A stretch of DNA of 64,000 nt from Olivibacter domesticus. GTDB lineage: Bacteria > Bacteroidota > Bacteroidia > Sphingobacteriales > Sphingobacteriaceae. The position numbers and the translations under genes are program-made. Each line of letters starts with the position of its first letter. The first letter of the stretch is position 1. The notes under the pieces were generated by a model that was not told the origin of the DNA, made no database searches, and saw only the letters and a program-made list of their open reading frames with translations. Of the stretch, positions 16,255 to 25,082 are shown one piece after another. Where the stretch lies: positions 1,707,662 through 1,771,661 of the forward strand of contig NZ_FOAF01000001.1 in the NCBI RefSeq assembly GCF_900109575.1, in the 5' to 3' direction.

Positions 16255-17232
16255 ATGATGACTGTATTTATCGATAGAATTATCCCTCAAATTGGCCTGG
16301 ATTTATTAAAAAAAGCAGGCATTTCATATGAGCAGCATACGGAGAACCGTGAGTTGGCACCTGAAGAATTAATTGAACGATGCAAGCAACACGATGCATT
16401 ATTATCCGCGGGATGGGGCCCGCTAGATCAATCTTTTCTAAATGCCTGTAAACATCTTAAAGTTATTTCTTTACATTCAGTTGGTTATGACCGCGTAGAT
16501 GTTAAAACGGCAACGAAATTGAAGATACCAGTAGGAAATACACCTGATGTACTGAGTGAAGCGACTGCTGATACCGCATTTCTATTGATGTTAACAGTAT
16601 CTCGAAAGGCACTTTACCTACATAAAAAAATAATTAAAGGTGAATGGGGATTTAGCCAGCCAATAGACGATTTAGGCTTTTCTTTAAACGGAAAAACGTT
16701 AGGAGTTTTTGGTTTGGGCAACATTGGCTTCGAATTGGCAAAAAAAGCAAAGGCTGCATTCAATATGCCTATCATCTACCATAATAGATCAACTAATGAA
16801 ATAGCTGAGAAGGAATTGGGTGCAAAAAGGGTATCTTTTGACGAGCTTGTGAAAGAAAGTGACGTACTTGCGGCATTTTCATCGCTTACGGCTGAAACAA
16901 AAAACAAATTTAACGCAGATATATTTTCAAAAATGAAGTCGTCAGCCATTTTTATTAATGCCTCTAGAGGTGGTGTGCATAATGAAGATGACTTAATAGC
17001 GGCATTGAATGCCAAAACAATATGGGGAGCAGGGCTGGACGTCACAAACCCAGAACCCATGAAGCCAGACAATCCGCTTCTTGAAATGCCCAATGTAGCT
17101 GTTTTTCCTCATATCGGTTCTGCGACCGTAGAGGCTAGAGATGGGATGGCAAAATTGGCGGCAGAAAATGTAATTGCTGCGCTAAGTGGCCTAAAATTAC
17201 CAAATATTGTTAATCCTGAAGTTTACCAATAA
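16255..17232 (+). CDS. D-2-hydroxyacid dehydrogenase (NAD(P)-dependent)
   Basis: 325 residues of the D-isomer-specific 2-hydroxyacid dehydrogenase family. Visible features are the N-terminal catalytic half with SLHSVGYDRVDV, the Rossmann motif GKTLGVFGLGNIGFELA (GxGxxG) near 144-160, the INASRGGVHNEDDLIAAL segment with the catalytic Arg region, the Glu in VTNPEPM, and the His in FPHIGSAT near residue 285. It resembles glyoxylate/hydroxypyruvate reductases, but exact substrate and cofactor cannot be fixed. Two adjacent ATG codons form the start. It follows the TauE/DUF1634 genes by 100 bases across a TTGATAC repeat cluster, so co-transcription is possible but not shown. Confidence 0.92.
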   Translation: MMTVFIDRIIPQIGLDLLKKAGISYEQHTENRELAPEELIERCKQHDALLSAGWGPLDQSFLNACKHLKVISLHSVGYDRVDVKTATKLKIPVGNTPDVLSEATADTAFLLMLTVSRKALYLHKKIIKGEWGFSQPIDDLGFSLNGKTLGVFGLGNIGFELAKKAKAAFNMPIIYHNRSTNEIAEKELGAKRVSFDELVKESDVLAAFSSLTAETKNKFNADIFSKMKSSAIFINASRGGVHNEDDLIAALNAKTIWGAGLDVTNPEPMKPDNPLLEMPNVAVFPHIGSATVEARDGMAKLAAENVIAALSGLKLPNIVNPEVYQ

Positions 17233-17321
17233 ATACACCTATAACAGGCTATAAAATCGAAATATTAGGAATGTAAAATTATTTTTATCAAAATTTTAAT
17301 AAATTAACCGCATCAATTTGG

Positions 17322-17329
17322 TAAATTTG
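17322..17329 (+). promoter_or_regulatory. Putative -7 promoter box for phhA
   Basis: TAAATTTG matches TAnnTTTG and lies 20 bases before the phhA ATG at 17350. No good -33 TTTG at standard spacing, so an activator may be required. Confidence 0.4.
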
Positions 17330-17349
17330 CTTAAGAAAGCCAATGAACC

Positions 17350-19092
17350 ATGAACACCTACGGTAATCCTATTCTTGAGCAGTTGCCAGATCACCTAAAG
17401 CAGTATATTGTTGACCAACATTATGAACGATATACACCAATAGATCAATCGGTTTGGCGATATGTAATGAGACAGAACTATAACTACCTCAAAGATATTG
17501 CTTATTATCCGTATATCCCTGGTTTAAAAAAAGCGGGCATAAGTATTGAACGTATTCCAGATCTTCAAGAAATGAATGATCATTTAAAGGAAATTGGATG
17601 GGGTGCGGCTACAGTCGATGGTTTTATCCCTCCTGTTGCTTTTATGGAGTTCCAAGCTTATCATGTATTGGTTATCGCAGCAGATATTAGACAACTTGAG
17701 CACATTGCTTATACGCCCACACCAGACATTATCCATGAATCATCGGGACATGCGCCTATTATTGCCGAACAAGCATATGCTGACTATCTCAACTATTTTG
17801 GAAAAATTGGCGCTAAAGCGATGTTTTCTTTTAAGGATTTTCAGTTATATGAAGCCATCCGAAAACTATCAATTTTAAAAGAAGCCACTAATGCAGCTGC
17901 TTCTGAAATTACCGAAGCAGAAGAAGAATTAAAAACTATTCAAGAAAATATGGGTGAACCTTCCGAAATGGCCCTTTTAAGTCGATTACACTGGTGGACT
18001 GTAGAATATGGCTTGATAGGCCCATTAAAGGAACCAAAAATATACGGAGCAGGACTTTTATCTTCTATTGGAGAAAGTGCGTCGTGTATGCAACCTGATG
18101 TAAAAAAAATTCCTTATACAATAGATGCTGTAAATTACCCATACGACATCACAAAACCGCAACCACAGCTTTTTGTAACGGCCAATTTTGATCAACTGTT
18201 AGATGTGCTAAATGAATTTGCAGACGGGATGGCCTTTAGAATAGGTGGCAACGAGAGCATAGCTAAAGCCATTGAATGCAAAAATGTATGTACAGCCGTT
18301 TGCTCCTCTGGGCTTCAAATTTCGGGTAAGTTTATAGAAGTGACTAAGGAAAATGAACTTACTTATATACAAACGGAAGGTCCGACAGCATTATCTATAG
18401 ACGACAAGCAAATAACTGATCATGGTAAGGAATTTCATGCACATGGCTTTGGATCGCCAGTAGGTCTTTTAAAAGACACCTTAACACCCTTAGAAGAATT
18501 TACGGATGAAATGCTGGCACGTTTTAATATTTTTGTTGATCAATACACTCATCTTCACTTCAAATCGGGTATAAAGGTTAAAGGTAAAGTTAAAAGCATT
18601 AGGAAAAACAAGGGTAAAATTATTCTCATTCGTTTTGCCGACTGTACCGTTGCTCATACAATAACTGCTAAAAAATATTTTGAATCTAGGGATGGCACCT
18701 ATGACATGGCTGTTGGAGAAAAAATTATTTCAGTTTTTTGTGGCGCTGCCGATAAAAACACCTATGTACAAATAGCTCTTAAATCAGAAGCGCACACGCC
18801 AAACCCTATCTATACCGAACAGACAATTCGACTACATCAGCTGTATAAAGAGGTTAGAAACATTCGGGAGTCTAAAAAAAACCTAGAGAGGTTGCCTATT
18901 ATTTGGAATTTAGTAAGCAGTGCTTATCCGAATGAATGGCTTTGCCCTCTTGAGATTTTAGAATTGCTTTACAAATATCAATTTGATATGAGTACAGCTT
19001 CAATTATCAAAAATTATCTTTGTGTTCGAGCAAATAAAAATGTAGAATTGTCCAAACTAATTAATGATGGGTTAGCATTATTAGGTGATTAG
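17350..19092 (+). CDS. phhA: Aromatic amino acid hydroxylase (phenylalanine 4-monooxygenase), long form
   Basis: 580 residues. The first half is the pterin-dependent hydroxylase domain: the iron ligands are His129 and His134 in HESSGHAP and a Glu near residue 219 in WTVEYGLIG. The region GAGLLSSIGES is also conserved. The enzyme converts phenylalanine to tyrosine with tetrahydropterin and oxygen. Typical proteobacterial PhhA is under 300 residues. This protein carries about 280 extra C-terminal residues of unrecognised fold (from about 305), similar in overall size to the long forms in Bacteroidota and some Bacillus. The location beside hmgA, hppD and a fumarylacetoacetase supports entry of phenylalanine into the homogentisate route. 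Confidence 0.93.
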   Translation: MNTYGNPILEQLPDHLKQYIVDQHYERYTPIDQSVWRYVMRQNYNYLKDIAYYPYIPGLKKAGISIERIPDLQEMNDHLKEIGWGAATVDGFIPPVAFMEFQAYHVLVIAADIRQLEHIAYTPTPDIIHESSGHAPIIAEQAYADYLNYFGKIGAKAMFSFKDFQLYEAIRKLSILKEATNAAASEITEAEEELKTIQENMGEPSEMALLSRLHWWTVEYGLIGPLKEPKIYGAGLLSSIGESASCMQPDVKKIPYTIDAVNYPYDITKPQPQLFVTANFDQLLDVLNEFADGMAFRIGGNESIAKAIECKNVCTAVCSSGLQISGKFIEVTKENELTYIQTEGPTALSIDDKQITDHGKEFHAHGFGSPVGLLKDTLTPLEEFTDEMLARFNIFVDQYTHLHFKSGIKVKGKVKSIRKNKGKIILIRFADCTVAHTITAKKYFESRDGTYDMAVGEKIISVFCGAADKNTYVQIALKSEAHTPNPIYTEQTIRLHQLYKEVRNIRESKKNLERLPIIWNLVSSAYPNEWLCPLEILELLYKYQFDMSTASIIKNYLCVRANKNVELSKLINDGLALLGD

Positions 19093-19112
19093 TTATAGGG
19101 TTTGCAAATAAA

Positions 19113-19997
19113 TCATAGTAATAAAATTTTCCAAGCTGTTTCAGTATCTCCTTTATCTAGAAATTCAGCAGCTTTTTTATGTAGATGTATTTGAAGGCTT
19201 GTTTTATCGCCTATAAATGTATTCATTAAATCTCTAATTTCTTCCTCCTGTCTTAATGCGTCTACGGCTAACTCATCCGGCATTTGTTCGACGTTTCCAA
19301 GTTGCCCCAAATGATTGCCAGTAAGAATTGAAGAAAGTCTAATTTCTTTGGGCAATTGATCTACGCCCATTCCTCGGTTTTTTAGAGGTTTCGTTACTTC
19401 AAATAAACTATCTGCTGATACTCTACAATACCAATTTGCTCCAAGTCTTGCTACTAGATCAAATTTTGCCTGGTTCACGTTACCGTCATCATCAAAAATT
19501 GTGTCCTTTACATGCATAAGCATCACTTCGGCTAGTACCATATTACCCGCTCCAGGGTTGTCTCCGAAGGATATAATTTCACGCACTTTACATTCTAATT
19601 GAACAGTTGATTCAGCTACCCTAGGTGGTTTTACCATGAGAGATGGGATGGGTGTTAAACCAGATTTCACAAATTCATCAACTCCCTTTTCATATTCGGT
19701 ACTTGCTAACGACTGTTGTTGTACTATGTTAAAGTTCACGATGTTAATGACTACCTCTGGTACTTCTTTAATATTCTCTAATGTATGTTTTGTAGAGCCA
19801 TCCCGCATACGGCGTAAAGGTGAAAAAACACATATTGCGGGTTGCTGACTTACGATGTTAAAATAACTGAATGGGCTTAAATTAACATTCCCTGCATTAT
19901 CTATAGTACTGGCAAAACAAATCGGCCGAGGTGCCACCGCATGTTTAAAAATATTATCAAACAAGGTTGAATTTGGTTCTATCGTTTTTATATTCAT
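19113..19997 (-). CDS. Flavin reductase family protein
   Basis: About 294 residues from the Met at 19997; an in-frame Met at 20033 would add 12 residues that do not look conserved. The FMN-binding split-barrel domain covers the first 200 residues, with FKHAVAPRPICFASTID, LSPFSYFNIVSQQPAI and a Thr/Lys strand (STKHTLENI) typical of the family. The remaining part is helical and of unknown role. It probably binds FMN and uses NAD(P)H. It follows the fumarylacetoacetase gene on the same strand within about 90 bases and appears co-transcribed with it, so a role linked to aromatic catabolism is likely, but the reaction is not known. Confidence 0.85.
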   Translation of the reverse strand: MNIKTIEPNSTLFDNIFKHAVAPRPICFASTIDNAGNVNLSPFSYFNIVSQQPAICVFSPLRRMRDGSTKHTLENIKEVPEVVINIVNFNIVQQQSLASTEYEKGVDEFVKSGLTPIPSLMVKPPRVAESTVQLECKVREIISFGDNPGAGNMVLAEVMLMHVKDTIFDDDGNVNQAKFDLVARLGANWYCRVSADSLFEVTKPLKNRGMGVDQLPKEIRLSSILTGNHLGQLGNVEQMPDELAVDALRQEEEIRDLMNTFIGDKTSLQIHLHKKAAEFLDKGDTETAWKILLL

Positions 19998-20088
19998 CTG
20001 TTTATTGCTATTTATATAGCCGCGGTAATTCATGAATCACCAGACCGGCTTTGATGTTCTGTTAAGGGGGACTTTGGTTACGAATTAT

Positions 20089-21090
20089 TTATGTAGGGTT
20101 CATGGTAAAAATACCTGGAATATAGTCTTCCTTAACAATATGGTTGGTTAAAACACCAAGACCTGACACGGATAAACTGATTTCATCCCCTGGATTTAGC
20201 CATTGTTCCTGATAAGCGGAGTTTTCTCTAACGCCCGTGCCATTTAACTCTAGAAAACACCCTGTCCCAACGGTGCCAGAACCGATGATATCGCCCGGAA
20301 AAAGCTCAACACCATAAGAAATACGTTCAATAATTTCTGCGAAGGTCCAATGCATATCAGCTAAATTACCTTTAGATACTTCTATACCGTTTACAGCAGC
20401 TTTCATTTCTAGATTAAAGGTATTTCCTACATGTCCGTTTGGACTCGGACAAGCATGTCCCGCTAATTCATCCGTCGTGACTAACCATGGGCCTAAGGCT
20501 GTGGCGAAGTCTTTCCCTTTGGCAGGACCAAGGTTCAATTTCATTTCCTGCATTTGTAGCCCCCTTGCACTAAAGTCGTTCATAATCATATACCCACCAA
20601 TGTAATCATCAGCTACATGTGCCTGAATATTTCTCCCCCGTTTATTGATCACAATAGCCACCTCCAATTCAAAATCCAATTGATTAAAATGATCAGGTAG
20701 GCAATGTATTGGCCCTTCTCCATAAACCGCCCTATGATTAGAAAAATAAAAAACAGGAAATTCGTCGAAAGTTGGAATCATGTTTAGGCCTCTATTCATT
20801 CTGGCTGTTTGCACGTGTTGTCTAAAGGCGTATGCGTCTCTTAATGAAGGTGGGTGCGGTATAGGTGATAACAAGCGAATAGGCTGCTTTATCCGTTCGG
20901 CAAAGTCAGGATCCTCTATTAATCTTTCAAAAATCATATGCGCTCTTTCCATTGCCTTTTTTTCACCAGCTAAAAAGTCGCCCATTTTGGAAGGTATGTG
21001 CTTATCACAACTATTTAAATCGTATACAGTATTATTCACGTACAATCCTATACGTTCTTCAAAATTTATTTGATAGGAAACTAATTTCAT
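20089..21090 (-). CDS. Fumarylacetoacetate hydrolase family protein (probable fumarylacetoacetase)
   Basis: 333 residues. The FAH fold is recognised by FELEVAIVINKRGRNI, GGYMIMNDFSARGLQ, GPAKGKDFATALGPWLV and the Gly-rich GDIIGSGTVGTGCFLE near the C-terminus. The Glu/Glu/Asp metal set of the family lies in these blocks (DFELEVAIV and MNDFSAR). It should cleave fumarylacetoacetate to fumarate and acetoacetate as the last step of the homogentisate pathway. The gene is divergent from hmgA with a 276-base promoter region and is followed by the flavin reductase gene. Other FAH-family reactions are possible; neighbours make the tyrosine pathway most likely. Confidence 0.9.
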   Translation of the reverse strand: MKLVSYQINFEERIGLYVNNTVYDLNSCDKHIPSKMGDFLAGEKKAMERAHMIFERLIEDPDFAERIKQPIRLLSPIPHPPSLRDAYAFRQHVQTARMNRGLNMIPTFDEFPVFYFSNHRAVYGEGPIHCLPDHFNQLDFELEVAIVINKRGRNIQAHVADDYIGGYMIMNDFSARGLQMQEMKLNLGPAKGKDFATALGPWLVTTDELAGHACPSPNGHVGNTFNLEMKAAVNGIEVSKGNLADMHWTFAEIIERISYGVELFPGDIIGSGTVGTGCFLELNGTGVRENSAYQEQWLNPGDEISLSVSGLGVLTNHIVKEDYIPGIFTMNPT

Positions 21091-21107
21091 ACTATTGCTC
21101 TACCTTT

Positions 21108-21115
21108 CAAATCTA
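21108..21115 (-). promoter_or_regulatory. Putative -7 promoter box of the fumarylacetoacetase gene
   Basis: Read on the minus strand this is TAGATTTG, matching TAnnTTTG, 17 bases upstream of the start codon at 21090. No clear -33 box. Confidence 0.35.
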
Positions 21116-21157
21116 TGATTTTTACAATAAATTACCGTTTTTCCTTGCTATTTTTAT

Positions 21158-21165
21158 TAAATTTG
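21158..21165 (+). promoter_or_regulatory. TAAATTTG box in the hmgA-fah intergenic region
   Basis: TAAATTTG matches the Bacteroidota -7 element in plus orientation, about 200 bases before hmgA, with a T-rich stretch near the -33 position. If active it would give a long leader; another promoter nearer hmgA may exist. Confidence 0.3.
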
Positions 21166-21366
21166 TAAAACCACATAACAAAGCTATTTCTATGGCTACT
21201 TATATACCCTTAAGATTATGTTCAATCAGTATTTCATTACTGAAGAGGTCATTATTGATAAAAATAATTTTTGCGCAGTACTGATTCACAAGAAATAGCG
21301 TAAAACTTGCAAAGGTTCTGTTGCAGGAGGAAGTTAATAGTCTATTAATTAGATAACGTTAGTATC

Positions 21367-22524
21367 ATGCCAACATATTATAAATTAGGGGAAGTCCCCT
21401 TAAAAAAACATACTATTTTCCGAAAACCAAATGGTGAATTATATGCAGAGGAACTTGTTTCAACACATGGATTTTCAAGTTTATATTCGCTAGTTTACCA
21501 CTGTTATCCACCAACTATCGTTAAGCAGATTGGTGCATCAAAGGATGTAGCTCCGAAAATTGCAAGGGAAAAGCATCTTAAACACACTAGCCTAAAAGGA
21601 TTCCAGATTAAGTCTGAGTTAGATTACTTAGAAAGTAGAAAGCCTGTTTTAGTCAATAACGATTTATATATATCACTAGCTGCGCCAGAAACCTCTATGG
21701 TAGACTATTTTTATAAGAACAGTCAAGCTGATGAAATTATTTTTATTCATAGAGGAAAAGGCGTATTAAAAACGGGTTATGGGGAAATTGAATTTTCATA
21801 TGGGGATTATTTGGTTATACCTCGAGGTATCATTTACCAGATCACTTTCCAGCATACGGATAATCGTCTGTTTATTGTAGAATCTTTTAGTCCTATACGA
21901 ATTCCTAAAAGGTATCGAAATGAATTTGGACAGATAATGGAGCATGCTCCTTTTTGCGAGCGTGATATTAGGAGGCCAAGTAACCTGCAAACCTATGATG
22001 AGAGAGGTGATTTTAGGGTGTTAATAAAGAAACAAGACATGCTCTATCCTTATACCTATGAAACACATCCCTTTGATTTCATTGGATGGGATGGTTATCA
22101 TTATCCTTGGGCTTTTTCCATCCACAATTTTGAGCCTATAACGGGTAGGTTGCACCAACCCCCTCCTGTTCATCAGACCTTTGAAGCCGATAATTTTGTA
22201 TTGTGCAGCTTTTGCCCCAGAATGTATGATTATCATCCGCAATCTATTCCGGCACCTTATAATCATAGTAATGTAGATTCTGACGAGGTTCTATATTATG
22301 TAGACGGTGATTTTATGAGCCGCGCGAGCGTGGAAAAGGGTCAGATAACATTACATCCTGCCGGTATACCTCACGGTCCTCACCCTGGAACTGTTGAAAA
22401 AAGCATCGGTCAGAAAAGCACGGAGGAGCTAGCGGTTATGATTGATCCTTTTAGGCCCTTAATGCTTACTGAAGATGCTTTGCTAATTGAAGACAATGAT
22501 TATTTTAAATCATGGAGCAAATGA
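21367..22524 (+). CDS. hmgA: Homogentisate 1,2-dioxygenase
   Basis: 385 residues of the cupin-type homogentisate dioxygenase as found in Bacteroidota, slightly shorter than the 430-residue proteobacterial form. Conserved segments include FIHRGKGVLKTGYGEIEFSYGDY (cupin strands), PFDFIGWDGYHYPWAFSI, the turn around DSDEVLYYVDGDFMSR, and the C-terminal HPAGIPHGPHPG with His residues that contribute to the iron site. The enzyme opens the homogentisate ring to maleylacetoacetate using Fe(II) and oxygen. hppD follows 37 bases downstream on the same strand, so the two are probably one operon that runs opposite to fumarylacetoacetase. Confidence 0.95.
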   Translation: MPTYYKLGEVPLKKHTIFRKPNGELYAEELVSTHGFSSLYSLVYHCYPPTIVKQIGASKDVAPKIAREKHLKHTSLKGFQIKSELDYLESRKPVLVNNDLYISLAAPETSMVDYFYKNSQADEIIFIHRGKGVLKTGYGEIEFSYGDYLVIPRGIIYQITFQHTDNRLFIVESFSPIRIPKRYRNEFGQIMEHAPFCERDIRRPSNLQTYDERGDFRVLIKKQDMLYPYTYETHPFDFIGWDGYHYPWAFSIHNFEPITGRLHQPPPVHQTFEADNFVLCSFCPRMYDYHPQSIPAPYNHSNVDSDEVLYYVDGDFMSRASVEKGQITLHPAGIPHGPHPGTVEKSIGQKSTEELAVMIDPFRPLMLTEDALLIEDNDYFKSWSK

Positions 22525-22561
22525 ATGAGCTTATTACTGAAAATGCATAACAAAAAAGACT

Positions 22562-23686
22562 ATGAATACATTTGCTGAGAAAATCGCAAAAGCGCAGGAT
22601 TTTTTACCCATTAATGGAACAGATTTTATTGAATTTTATGTTGGGAATGCGAAACAAGCTGCCCACTTTTATAAAACCGCATTTGGCTTTCAATCGCACG
22701 CATATGCCGGTCCGGAAACCGGGGTACGCGACCGCGTTTCTTATGTTTTAAAACAACGAAAAATCAAGTTGGTATTAACGACAGCCTTGCATTCAGACCA
22801 TCCAATAGCTGATCATGTAAAAAAGCATGGTGATGGGGTAAAGATTCTGGCCTTATGGGTAGATGACGTAGAAAAATCGTACGAAGAAACAATTAAACGA
22901 GGCGCCCGATCCTACCAAGGAGTGCAAACATTAACAGATGCAAGTGGAGAGGTAAAAACAGCCGGGATTTATACGTATGGGGAGACCGTTCATTTATTTG
23001 TTGAAAGGAAAAATTACACAGGCCCTTTTATGCCTGGCTATATTGATTGGAAAAGTGACTATCATCCACGAGAAAGCGGTTTATTGCATATCGATCATTG
23101 TGTAGGTAATGTAGGTTGGAATAGGATGAATGACACCGTTAAATGGTATGAAGAGGTAATGGGTTTTGTGAATATTCTTTCATTTGATGATAAACAAATA
23201 AACACGGAATATTCTGCACTTATGAGTAAGGTAATGAGTAATGGGAACGGCTTTGTAAAATTTCCTATTAATGAGCCAGCTGAGGGTAAAAAAAAATCGC
23301 AGATTGAAGAATACTTAGAATTCTACGAGGGGGAAGGTGTGCAACATGCCGCGCTTGCTACGGAGAATATTTTGCAAACAGTTAAGCAACTGAAGGAAAA
23401 TGGTGTTGAATTTTTGAGTGCCCCCCCACAATCATACTACGATATGCTCCCATCAAGAGTGGGCGAGATTGATGAAGAGATAAAAGCAATTCAAGAGCTG
23501 GGAATTTTAGTAGATAGGGATGAAGAAGGTTATTTATTACAGATTTTCACGAAACCTTTACAAGATCGCCCTACTCTTTTCTTCGAAATTATACAAAGAA
23601 AAGGGGCACAGAGTTTCGGAGCGGGAAATTTTAAGGCATTATTCGAAGCAATTGAGCGGGAACAGGAAAGAAGAGGTAATTTATAA
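22562..23686 (+). CDS. hppD: 4-hydroxyphenylpyruvate dioxygenase
   Basis: 374 residues with the two-domain vicinal oxygen chelate fold. The Fe(II) ligands of the C-terminal half are visible: His in LLHIDHCVGNV (about 178), His in GVQHAAL (about 261) and Glu in LFFEIIQRKG (about 341). The C-terminal GAGNFKALFEAIEREQ helix that gates the active site is intact. The enzyme converts 4-hydroxyphenylpyruvate to homogentisate, the step before HmgA. It follows hmgA by 37 bases. The minus-strand terminator of the cold-shock gene begins only a few bases past its stop. Confidence 0.96.
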   Translation: MNTFAEKIAKAQDFLPINGTDFIEFYVGNAKQAAHFYKTAFGFQSHAYAGPETGVRDRVSYVLKQRKIKLVLTTALHSDHPIADHVKKHGDGVKILALWVDDVEKSYEETIKRGARSYQGVQTLTDASGEVKTAGIYTYGETVHLFVERKNYTGPFMPGYIDWKSDYHPRESGLLHIDHCVGNVGWNRMNDTVKWYEEVMGFVNILSFDDKQINTEYSALMSKVMSNGNGFVKFPINEPAEGKKKSQIEEYLEFYEGEGVQHAALATENILQTVKQLKENGVEFLSAPPQSYYDMLPSRVGEIDEEIKAIQELGILVDRDEEGYLLQIFTKPLQDRPTLFFEIIQRKGAQSFGAGNFKALFEAIEREQERRGNL

Positions 23687-23691
23687 TATGC

Positions 23692-23729
23692 TACAAAAAA
23701 CCCGTGCTCAAGAACATTGGGCACGGGTT
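23692..23729 (-). terminator. Rho-independent terminator of the cold-shock gene
   Basis: AACCCGTGC pairs with GCACGGGTT across a 13-base loop. On the minus strand the stem is followed by TTTT, so it terminates the csp gene that ends at 23765. It lies just past the hppD stop and may also act on the plus strand, where the T run is absent. Confidence 0.75.
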
Positions 23730-23764
23730 AAGTTAAACTAATAAATTCTTAAAAAAATATATAC

Positions 23765-23962
23765 CTAGATTTTCTTAACATTTACAGCTTGTTGGCCTTT
23801 TCTTCCATCTGCCACTTCAAACTGCACCTGATCGTTATCTTTGATAGCATCAATTCCGCCTTGAACATCTTTAAAGTGAACAAAAATGTCGGTTCCATCA
23901 TCTTGAATTATAAATCCAAATCCCTTTTGTGCATTGAACCATTTTACTTTTCCAGTTTTCAT
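23765..23962 (-). CDS. cspA: Cold-shock domain protein
   Basis: A 65-residue single cold-shock domain. RNP1 is KGFGFI (residues 14-19) and RNP2 is IFVHF, with the opening MKTGKVKWFNAQ typical of CspA. It binds single-stranded RNA and DNA and acts as an RNA chaperone. The leader is long: 243 bases separate it from the peroxiredoxin gene, and csp genes often use extended 5' untranslated regions, though no known thermosensor structure was identified by eye. A clear terminator follows 36 bases after the stop. Confidence 0.95.
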   Translation of the reverse strand: MKTGKVKWFNAQKGFGFIIQDDGTDIFVHFKDVQGGIDAIKDNDQVQFEVADGRKGQQAVNVKKI

Positions 23963-24205
23963 TAATAAAAAAATTTGTTGTGTACATTGTTGTGGAACCT
24001 ATTTTGGAATACTTTTGTATCATAACTTAGGAAACACAGGGTTAATTCTTGCTATTAAGTAAAAAACAACCTACATCAACACAATCATGTAATTTAGTTG
24101 AATACAGATTAGTTATTTAAACAATATAATATCAAACCTACTATAAAATTTTTAAAATTTCAATGGATTAAGCAAAAAATTAAAATGGTTAATGAATGCT
24201 TTAAA

Positions 24206-24841
24206 TTATTTATTTGGTTGAGGTGTTGTACGCAAATAGGGTTTAATCTCCTTAAAACCCTTTGGAAATTTGCTTGGAATATCAGCTGTCTTTATTGCTG
24301 GCACTACTATAACATCTTCCCCATCTTTCCAATCTGCAGGAGTAGCAACACTATAATTTTCCGTTAATTGCAACGAATCAATCACACGCAGGATTTCCTG
24401 AAAATTTCTTCCAGTTGAAGCTGGATAAGTAATTGTTAACCTAACTTTCTTGTTCGGATCGATAATGTATACAGAACGTACTGTTGCCGTAGCTGATGCA
24501 TTAGGATGGATCATCCCGTAAGCCTCCGCAACTTTTCTATCCTTATCAGCTATAATGGGAAAGTTAACCTCAACATTTTGCGTTTCGTTAATATCTTTCA
24601 CCCATCCGTGATGGTCTTCAACACTATCCACACTGAGTGCCAACACTTTGACATTTCGTTTATCAAATTCGTTCTTAAGCGAAGCGGTTTTTCCTAATTC
24701 AGTTGTACACACTGGTGTGTAGTCTGAGGGATGGGAATATAGAACAATCCAGCTATCGCCAACATAGTCATAGAAGTTAATATTACCTTCGGTTGTCACA
24801 GCATCAAAATTTGGTGCAACATCTCCTAACTGTAAACTCAT
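24206..24841 (-). CDS. 1-Cys peroxiredoxin (Prx6/AhpC-TSA type)
   Basis: 211 residues. The peroxidatic Cys45 is in SDYTPVCTTE, the Prx6-type signature. The C-terminal domain continues with FPIIADKDRKVAEAYGM, RSVYIIDPNKKVRL and YPASTGRNFQEILRVIDSLQ, all typical of the 1-Cys subgroup, and no resolving Cys is seen. It reduces hydrogen peroxide and organic peroxides in the cytoplasm. The ATG at 24841 is preceded on its own strand by a purine-rich GGAGG, one of the few convincing Shine-Dalgarno sites in the window. It lies upstream of csp on the same strand but 243 bases away, so it is probably separate. Confidence 0.95.
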   Translation of the reverse strand: MSLQLGDVAPNFDAVTTEGNINFYDYVGDSWIVLYSHPSDYTPVCTTELGKTASLKNEFDKRNVKVLALSVDSVEDHHGWVKDINETQNVEVNFPIIADKDRKVAEAYGMIHPNASATATVRSVYIIDPNKKVRLTITYPASTGRNFQEILRVIDSLQLTENYSVATPADWKDGEDVIVVPAIKTADIPSKFPKGFKEIKPYLRTTPQPNK

Positions 24842-25030
24842 TTTTTTTCCTCCTTTATTTTATAATGTATACCAAAGTAATAGAGTTTAATTGATATTCC
24901 CAAATTTATAATGACATAAAAACATTCACATTTGCTGTATATCAAACGTATTACAATTAAATTACATCGATCGACTTAAAAGGCTTTTTTAGTCATCATT
25001 TATTCACATTGACTGGAGACAAGTATATTG

Positions 25031-25062
25031 CTTGCATCATACATCCGTTTTATCTAAGTTTG
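25031..25062 (+). promoter_or_regulatory. Promoter of the DUF3050 gene
   Basis: A -7 box TAAGTTTG at 25055-25062 is preceded by CTTG at 25031-25034, a 20-base spacing close to the Bacteroidota consensus TTTG-N19/20-TAnnTTTG. The ATG follows at 25083. Confidence 0.6.
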
Positions 25063-25082
25063 CCGAAAAAATTAGATAGACT

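Noticed and set aside
23692-23729. Terminator assigned to hppD
   Set aside because: The T run follows the stem only on the minus strand, which fits the cold-shock gene better.
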